A stretch of 48,393 nucleotides of DNA from Scenedesmus sp. ARA3. Taxonomy: Eukaryota > Chlorophyta > Chlorophyceae > Sphaeropleales > Scenedesmaceae. Shown here piece by piece: positions 42,440 through 48,393 of this stretch. Position 1 is the first letter of the stretch. Each line of letters opens with the position of its first letter. The stretch spans positions 41,327 through 89,719 of the forward strand of contig RWJK01001969.1 in assembly GCA_004335835.1 (NCBI GenBank), given 5' to 3'. Both the position numbers and the translations under genes were made by a program. A model generated the notes under the pieces. That model searched no databases. It worked only from the letters and a program-made list of their open reading frames with translations, and had not been told where the DNA came from.

Positions 42440-45400
42440 TTACTGCTCAGCAGCAGCAGCGCTGTCAGCAGCAGCACCAGCAACAACCGGCCCGCCGCCG
42501 CCCACCGCCGCCACGCACTTGCTGATGGTGCCTGCCAGTGCCATCTTGTCTCCTGGCGCCACTCCCTGCAGGCCCACCACGCTCTTGGCCAGGCACGCCA
42601 GCCAGTCCAGCAGCGCCATGTTGCTGGACACCTGGAGGTGACACACAGCAGCAGGTTGGTGGGTCAGCTTGGTGAATCAGCTTGTTGGAGGAAGCCTGGC
42701 AGCAGGCCAGGCCAGCCTCCACCAGGCTGCTCCCGCCCTCCACCAGAATACATCATGCATCCCCCCCGTCCCCACAGCCTGCAGAGCAGGCTCACACAGC
42801 CCAACAGATGAAGAGCAGGCGCCCAAACACAGAAACGCCCTCCCTTGAAGCCACATGCTGTGCTGTTGCTACCGCCCAAGCAAACCCGCAGCTCTGCTGC
42901 ATGCCAACAGCAGCCGCACCTGTGACGCCAGAAGCGCCTGCACGACACACTGCCCCACCAGGCTCCCCGGCAGTCTGACCCAGCCCAACCTAATGCAAAG
43001 CAGGCACCCAAAAACAAATCAACACCTCCCACAAAGCCACACGCTGCGCTGCCTGGCCGCCCAAGCACACACATCACGTTTGCAAGCAACAGCAGCCGCA
43101 CCTGTGATGCCAGCAGCGCGCGCACCCGTGGGTCAGCCTCCACCAGGCTGCCTCCGCCCTCCACAGCGCCCCCAGGCTCCCCGGCAGTCAGCAGAGCCAG
43201 CTGCGCAGCAAGCTGCTCGTTGCGCCGCGCCAGCACCGCCAACTCAGCCTCCCTCAGCGCCAGCGCCTGCTTCGCTCCAGCAGCCACCTTCTCCGCTGCC
43301 GCTGCGGCTTCTGCTGCTGCAGCTTCAGCTGCTTGTGCAGCTTCCGCAGCGAGTGCGGCTTCAGCTGCCTTCGCTGCTTCTGCGGCAATCGCACCCTCTG
43401 CGGCGGCGCGCTTTGCAGCCTCTGCTGCAATTGCGGCTTCAGCAGCTGCCTTGCCTTGCTCAGCAGCTGTAGCCTGCGCCTCTGCAGCTTGCGCTGCCGC
43501 AGTGGCCTTAGCAGCTAGCTCCGTGGCTTTCGCTGCTTCTGCGGCACTCGTTTTCACGGCCTCACTGCGCTGCTGGTCCTCGGCTGCTGCTGCTGCTGCT
43601 GCCAGCGCCGCCACCACTTCTGCGGCCGCCATGGCGGCGCGGCTGTTGGCTGCTGCTGCTGCCTCTGCTGTCTCTGCTGCTGCCAGGGACAGCACCTCCT
43701 GCTCGAGTGCGGATACGCTGGCGTCGATGTCGCCCCGCGCTGCATCCAGCTGGCCACAAACCAGACCCATCTCGCCAGTGATGTCAGCCAGCACCTGCAG
43801 TACCAGCAGCGATAGGCGAGCATATGTCAGCAACAGGGTGCTGCGGCCAGTGCCGTGACGTCCGTGTATCCAGCATCTGTTTGGCGCCAGCAGCAAAAAA
43901 AGGAGCACAGAAGGAAGATGAAGCAGCAGGGCGGCATGTATGTCAGCAAGATGCTGGCGTCGATGTCGCCCCGTGCTGCATCCAGCTGGCCACACACCAG
44001 CCCCATCTCGCCAGTGATGTCAGCCAGCACCTGAACACAGGCAGGAAGCAAGAACGGGAAGAGGCATGTCAGCGTTGGGTAGCACAGGAGAAGCACATCA
44101 GCCCCATCTCGCCAGTGATGTCAGCCAGCACCTGCAGTACCAGCAGCGATAGGCGAGCGTGTCAGCAAGAGGGTGCTGCGGCCAGTGCTGTGATGTCCGT
44201 TTTCCAGTATCTGTTGAGGCCCAGCAGCAAAAAAGGGAGCATGGAAGAAAATGCAGGCTGCTTAGCACAAGTGACGGCGCTGCCGATCAGCCAACAACCA
44301 GTGCGCACTGCTGTCCCTGCACAACAAAACGCTGCAGCCGCACTCACATCGCTCATCAGCCCCACCAGCTGCGCTGCAGCAGCACTGTCAGCCGCCACGC
44401 TGCTGCTGCTGCTGCCACCAGGCTCCCCCTCATCACCCTGCAGGCTGGCCAGTGTACTCTGTGCATCGGCCAGCAGCCCTGCAAGGCCCTGCACATGCTG
44501 CTCTGCAGCCTCCAGGTCATAAAAGGCAGCTGCAAGCCTTGCGATGGTACTAGGAAGCATCTGCTGCAGTCCCAGATCGCAGCTAGCTCCTTCCATTTCA
44601 GGTGGAATCTCCAGGGCCAGGCCAGGTGGGGGCGAGGGAGGCTTGCTGCTGCTGACCAGCTTGGATTCAAAGGAGCTGATGCGCGTGCCGGCTGCCTTAA
44701 AAGTGTCTGGCAAAGGCGGCGCAGGCGGCAGCTCTGCTGCTGCTGCTGGGGCGTCCTTGCCGGCAGCGGTGGAAGCCGCGCCACTGCTGCTGCTGCTGCT
44801 GCTGGCGCTGGCGCCGGCATCAGCTGATGGAGCGGGCGCGTCTGTTGGAGCCGGCTTTGCGTCGGCTTTCGCGGCGCTAGCTGGCTTGGCGGGCGCAGCC
44901 TTGCTGCTGCTGCTGCTGCTGGGTGGTGCGCTGGGTGCCAGGCTGGCGCTGCGTGCTGCTGCTGCTGTTGCTGCTGTTGCTGCATCTGTGGTGGGTGCCT
45001 TGGCGCGTGCTGCTGGCGCGCTGTGGCTGCTGCTGACTGTGGGGTGGCTCTGCTTCACTGCAGAGTACTCGCCAAGCCTGCAGGACCAAACGACACAGCA
45101 ACAGCGGCAGTTGACCCAGCTGCGCAGACGGAGAATGGGGCGTCTCACACGGTGCTTGCAATGCAGGTACGCCAATGGCGTGCCTGCTGCCCCTGAGCTG
45201 TGCGCAAAAAGGGTGGTATTGCATTGAAACTAAGCACACCTAGCCTTTATACCCAGCCCAGCTGCGGACCAGCTCTGCAGCTGGGCAATGCTGTCTCAAC
45301 AGTGTCAGAAGCATCTGCTGACGCTGCTGACTGCCCCCATGCGATGTGCACCATTTGCATGCCCTGCACGCTCATAACTTACAGCTGCGCTGCCTCGGTG

Positions 45401-45621
45401 TTGACTGGCGTTGGCGTGGTCTTGCTCTTGCTCTTGGCAGCAGCGCGCTTGCCACTCCCAAAGCCGCGCTTTGCATAGCACACAACAGAGGATGCCCGCT
45501 GGCATGCCTGTGTGTGCAAAAACACAGTAATGGCAGTTGCACCAGTAGTCCAACGGAGATAGTCAAACACGTAAACAGCGGAAGCAGTACTCACCGCCTG
45601 TCTGCGCTGCAGGGAGAGCAT
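42440..45621 (-). CDS. Ala-rich coiled-coil protein with plastid-like N-terminus, 588 aa
   Basis: Exons (right to left): 45621-45595, 45507-45383, 45077-44348, 43794-43102, 42631-42440 (TAA 42442-42440). All are GT-AG with frame kept. The N-terminus MLSLQRRQAACQRASSVVCY followed by AKRGFGSGKRAAAKSKSK resembles an algal chloroplast transit peptide with a cleavage-like VVCYA. Residues about 65-200 are a low-complexity Ala/Ser/Pro linker. Conserved-looking blocks follow: FKAAGTRISSFESKLVSSS, PSTIARLAAAFYDLEAAEQH and VLADITGEMGLVCGQLDAAR. Then comes a long Ala/Glu/Lys heptad-rich region (about 320-500) typical of coiled coils, and a C-terminal block SSNMALLDWLACLAKSVVGL. The family is not recognised; a structural role in the plastid is only inference. 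Introns 3 and 4 contain exon echoes. It is divergent from the gene at 46229. Confidence 0.8.
42712..42976 (-). repeat. Echoes of the 3' end of coiled-coil gene exon 4
   Basis: 42906-42976 repeats the exon end and donor found at 43088-43196 (CTGCCGGGGAGCCTGG and TCACAG-GTGCGGCTGCTG on the minus strand). 42712-42745 repeats the GGGSLVEA-encoding block. Both lie in the intron between exons 4 and 5. Confidence 0.85.
43949..44190 (-). repeat. Two echoes of the start of coiled-coil gene exon 4
   Basis: The start of exon 4 (43794 leftward, VLADITGEMGLVCGQLDAAR) recurs at 44034-43949 almost unchanged for about 85 bases, and at 44136-44097 for about 40 bases. The intron sequence upstream of the acceptor is also copied (43797-43880 versus 44138-44230). 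The outer echoes lack the rest of the exon. Confidence 0.9.
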
Positions 45622-46228
45622 GATCCTGTTGTGTTGTGCTGCTGCTGTGAGCACAGTCCGGGGTGCCTCAATTACGCCAGGACAATGCCTGCCCAGAACG
45701 TAGATATGTGAATCTGGTAGGGTGGCGTATATTTACCGCCAAAGAATGCAAATCAAGGACGATGCGGTCCCCGAGATAGGAGGGGAGATGAAACCGCAGC
45801 GGAAGGCATGCGCTATCAGCATGCAGCTTGAGCATTCAGCAATTGGATTCGAGATTCTTCAGCTGCAAGTGCATTAATGTTGCAAAGAGGACGTAAAACG
45901 ACGTGTGACACTGGCATTGACACCCGGTCCGGCAGCTCGGACCAGCAGCTGCGCATTGCAAACGAATCGATTCGCTCGCTGACTAGCTTGATCTTCATGA
46001 ACGTGTCGGTAGATCTCAGACGGTGTTGATGCGGAGCCTGACTGATGGCTTGGACAGAGAGAACGCGACGGAGATCACTGTGTGATTGCAATTAAAACAT
46101 TATTACTGTCTGCAAACTAAACGTTACGGTCAATATCTTGCAGGCGACTGTGCGCATTGCATACAGTCACCTGTTGGTGAGACCCCTCACCAACAGTGGT
46201 TGGTGAGCCTGCTCACTTGACATCAATC
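45622..46228. promoter_or_regulatory. Shared promoter region of a divergent gene pair
   Basis: The 607 bases between the two ATG codons must carry both 5' untranslated regions and both promoters. The middle (about 45700-46110) is more AT-rich and free of triplet tracts, unlike the flanks. No specific promoter motif was identified. Confidence 0.6.
46171..46196 (+). promoter_or_regulatory. Strong hairpin just upstream of a start codon
   Basis: An 11-base perfect stem (CTGTTGGTGAG / CTCACCAACAG) with an ACCC loop ends 32 bases before ATG 46229. A partial third copy of the arm (GTTGGTGAG) follows at 46199-46208 and could compete for pairing. If transcribed it would sit in the 5' untranslated region. 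Confidence 0.75.
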
Positions 46229-47624
46229 ATGCTGCTACGACATGGGCACCACTACGTGCAGCTTCCTCCTGTTGCATGTATGCCCAAAGCAGCAGCTGGC
46301 GGCAGCAGGCAGCTGCTCTCTCGGCCCTGCAGCAGACACCTTCTCTTGAAACCGCTGCAACGGCCTGCCAGCAGCAGCAGGCAACTGCTTTGTGTACAGG
46401 CAAAGGTAAGATACCCTTGCTGTAATGGACCCACCGTTGGTATAGCAACAGAATTGCCATGCCATTAGCAATGGTTGACTGCTGTTTAAGCTTGCTTGCT
46501 GAGTCAGCGTGCATTCCTGCAAGCAGCTGGCTTGCCTGCTGGGGAGGCTGTCATGACACAGCTGCTGTGCTTGCTGCGACCGAAACATGCAACCTGGCTG
46601 CATTGCAGGCGGGCCGTGACGCGGCAGCGCCTGAGCAGCAGCAGCAGCAGCAGCAGCAGCCAGCTGCAGCTGCCAAGCAGGTGAAGAAGCTCAAGCAGCT
46701 GACAGCGCAGCAGCAGCAACTGGCTGCTGCGCGCGAGGCAGCAGCAACTGTAGCACAGCAGCAAGCAGCCGCGCAGCCGCAGCAACCAGCGGCAGCCTTA
46801 AAGCAAGTCAAAAAGACGCTTGCAGCAGCAGCAGCAACAGCCGCAAAACAAACACCCAGTGAAGGAGCCAGGCAGCAGTTGTCCGGCCCTCCGCCAGCCT
46901 CTGCAGCCTCACAAGCAGCACGCTCAGCAGTGAAGCAAGTCAGGAAGCGTCTGGGGCAGCTACGGCAGCAGCAGTCAAACTCACAGCAGCAGCAGCAGCA
47001 GCTAGTGCCGCATGTGCCGCTGTTTACTGGTGGGCTGGTGCCGCGGGATGGCGGTGGTGTGGCGCTGCTGCTGGCTGCTGGGCTGGCGGTGGTGGGCGCT
47101 GCGCGGCTGCTGGTGGGACTGCTGATACAGCCCAGCAGGGCACAGAGGTGGGTGTGGTGAAAGAAGAGCAGCACCCAGCATCAATTTGCAGCGATTGACG
47201 ATGTGTGGTTGTGGGGTGTCAGCAGCGGTTGCGTGGTGGTGCTGGATGCTGGGTGAGTGCTGGTCAGCAGCAGATGGCTGTTTTGACGGCAGCGGCGTTG
47301 CGCTGCTGCTGGGCTGCGCTGCTGCTGGCTGCTGGGCTGGCGGTGGTGGGCGCGGGGCGGCTGCTGGCGGGACTGCTGACACAGCCCAGCAGGGCGCAGA
47401 GGTAGGTGGGGTGAAAAGAGCAGCACTCAGCATCAGTTTGCAGCTGAGGGCGACGTGTGGTTGTGGGGGTGTTAGCAGCGGTTGTGTGGTGGTGCTGATT
47501 GCTGGGTGAGTGCTGGTGAGCAGCATATAGGCCGGCTTGCACAGCAGCAGGTGGGTGCTGTGATGGCAGCAGCGTGCGCAGCTTATTCGTTTTCAAGTTG
47601 CCTGTTGGGTCAGCAACCTGACCA

Positions 47625-47659
<35 letters not shown>

Positions 47660-47826
47660 AGGGCTGTGGCTGACCGCAGCCACCTGCAAAACCTAGCTGC
47701 TGCTGCTGCTGCTGCCGGGCCTGGCAGCCTGCTGTCGCTGCCAGCCCCGCTGCTGGGTGGTGCACTGGAAGAGGTGATAGGCTTGTGCCTGTTGACGTTG
47801 TCTATTGGGTCAGCAACTAACTGTCT

Positions 47827-47857
<31 letters not shown>

Positions 47858-48393
47858 TCTGTTGCAGGGCTGTGGCTGACCGCAGCCACCTGCAGAGCCT
47901 AGCTGCTGCTGCTGCTGCTGCTGCTGCTGGCCCTGGCAGCCTACTGCCACTGCCTGCCCCACTGCTGGGAGGTGCACTAGAAGAGGTGGAGCAGCACCGC
48001 CTGGGGCTGGCAGGGTTCAGGGAGCAGCTAGAGCACCTGGCGAGAGATGCGGCAGCAGCGCAGCAGCAGCTGGCGGCCTCTCTGCAGGACAGTGAGAATG
48101 ACCTGGCAGCAGCACTGCAGGTGAGGCAACGGGCACTACAGGTTGGGTAGGTGGGTGGGTTGGTGGGTAAGAGGGGAGGCTTGGCTGGCCCCACTGCTGG
48201 GAGGTGCACTGGAAGAGGTGGAGCAGCACAGGCTGGGGCTGGCAGGGTTTAGGGAGCAGCTAGAGCACCTGGCAAGCGATGCGGCAGCAGCGCAGCAGCA
48301 GCTGGCGGCTTCACACTGCAGGACAGTGAGAATGACCTGGCAGCAGCGCTGCAGGTGAGGCAGGGGGAGGGCTAGGGGGGCCTAGCGGGCGGC
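46229..48393 (+). CDS. Gln/Ala-rich membrane and coiled-coil protein with plastid-like N-terminus (3' end outside window)
   Basis: Exons: 46229-46405, 46609-47147, and most likely 47868-48120; the gene runs on past 48393. Junctions are GT-AG and frame-consistent, giving at least 323 aa. The N-terminus MLLRHGHHYVQLPPVACMPK plus SRQLLSRPCSRHLLLKPLQR is Arg/Ser-rich without acids, as in organelle-targeting peptides. Exon 2 has three related basic modules (AAAKQVKKLKQL, AALKQVKKTLAA, SAVKQVRKRLGQL) separated by Gln/Ala tracts, and then a hydrophobic segment GGVALLLAAGLAVVGAARLL that is probably membrane-spanning. Exon 3 has RSHLQSLA, an Ala run, LLPLPAPLLGGALEEVEQHR and a heptad-like LAGFREQLEHLARDAAAAQQ. 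A near copy of exon 3 start (47662-47773) would also splice in frame from exon 2, but using both would break the frame. Function unknown; divergent partner at 42440-45621. Confidence 0.72.
47211..47524 (+). repeat. Echo of exon 2 end and duplicated intron unit
   Basis: 47295-47401 repeats the membrane-segment end of exon 2 (LLLAAGLAVVGAGRLLAGLL, then CAGAG-GTAGGT). The following intron unit (47211-47270) recurs at about 47455-47524 with GTGGTGGTGCTG and GCTGGGTGAGTGCTGG blocks. The unit length is about 250 bases. Confidence 0.9.
47631..47773 (+). repeat. Echo or alternative form of exon 3 (short)
   Basis: A CTG tract, acceptor at 47659-47661 and exon-like block 47662-47773 (AVADRSHLQNLA through LLGGALEE, then GTGATAGG). 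It copies the first part of exon 3 at 47868. It is frame-compatible with exon 2 but ends in a poor donor. Confidence 0.85.
47828..47867 (+). repeat. CTG tract before exon 3
   Basis: About eleven CTG units lead into CTTCTGTTGCAG, the acceptor of exon 47868. The preceding echo has the same arrangement. Confidence 0.9.
48188..48354 (+). repeat. Echo of the 3' part of exon 3
   Basis: Repeats exon 3 from the LLGGALEEVEQHR block to the donor CTGCAG-GTGAGG. It has no acceptor and carries a 2-base insertion near 48310 (TTCACACTGC versus CTCTCTGC) that breaks the frame, so it is a decayed copy. Confidence 0.9.

Overview
The window is intron-rich nuclear DNA, almost certainly from a green alga. The evidence is a phage-type (mitochondrial) RNA polymerase, a histone stem-loop binding protein, a plastid-targeted FMN-binding protein, eukaryotic ribosomal protein P2, GT-AG introns, very Ala/Gln/Ser-rich proteins, dense CAG/CTG triplet tracts, and TGTAA polyadenylation-like signals of the kind used in Chlorophyceae. 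A chlorophycean (Chlamydomonadales or Sphaeropleales) source fits best; the species cannot be read from the sequence.

Layout, left to right. 61-4898 (+): the C-terminal 452 aa of the mitochondrial RNA polymerase in eight exons; the 5' part lies outside the window. 5.3-9.2 kb: gene-poor. 9237-12630 (-): an unrecognised five-exon gene (553 aa). 14185-17148 (+): an intronless 987-aa armadillo-like, Ala/Ser-rich protein. 19446-22509 (+): a five-exon membrane glycosyltransferase of GT2 type (628 aa). 25614-26849 (-): four-exon ribosomal protein P2 (109 aa). 28686-32771 (+): a five-exon plastid-targeted FMN-binding split-barrel/DUF2470 protein (287 aa). 34257-36411 (-): a six-exon histone RNA hairpin-binding protein SLBP (386 aa). 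38604-39778 (-): a three-exon four-helix membrane protein (226 aa). 42440-45621 (-): a five-exon Ala-rich coiled-coil protein with a plastid-like N-terminus (588 aa). 46229 to the right edge (+): the start of another plastid-like Gln/Ala-rich membrane and coiled-coil protein, divergent from the previous one. The genes are not organised as a pathway; they look like ordinary neighbours on a nuclear chromosome.

The striking feature is what fills the introns and some 3' flanks. In four genes (RNA polymerase, FMN-binding protein, and the two right-hand coiled-coil genes) introns carry decayed partial copies of the neighbouring exon edge, including its splice site. I call these exon echoes. They occur as single copies or as arrays of up to six, and arrays or copies of terminal exons also lie downstream of two stop codons. 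A second pattern is polarity of triplet tracts: on the sense strand, CTG runs sit just before many 3' splice sites, while CAG runs often follow 5' splice sites.

Exon models were built by hand from conserved protein motifs, frame and GT-AG sites; every junction used keeps the reading frame. No database search, transcript or alignment was available.
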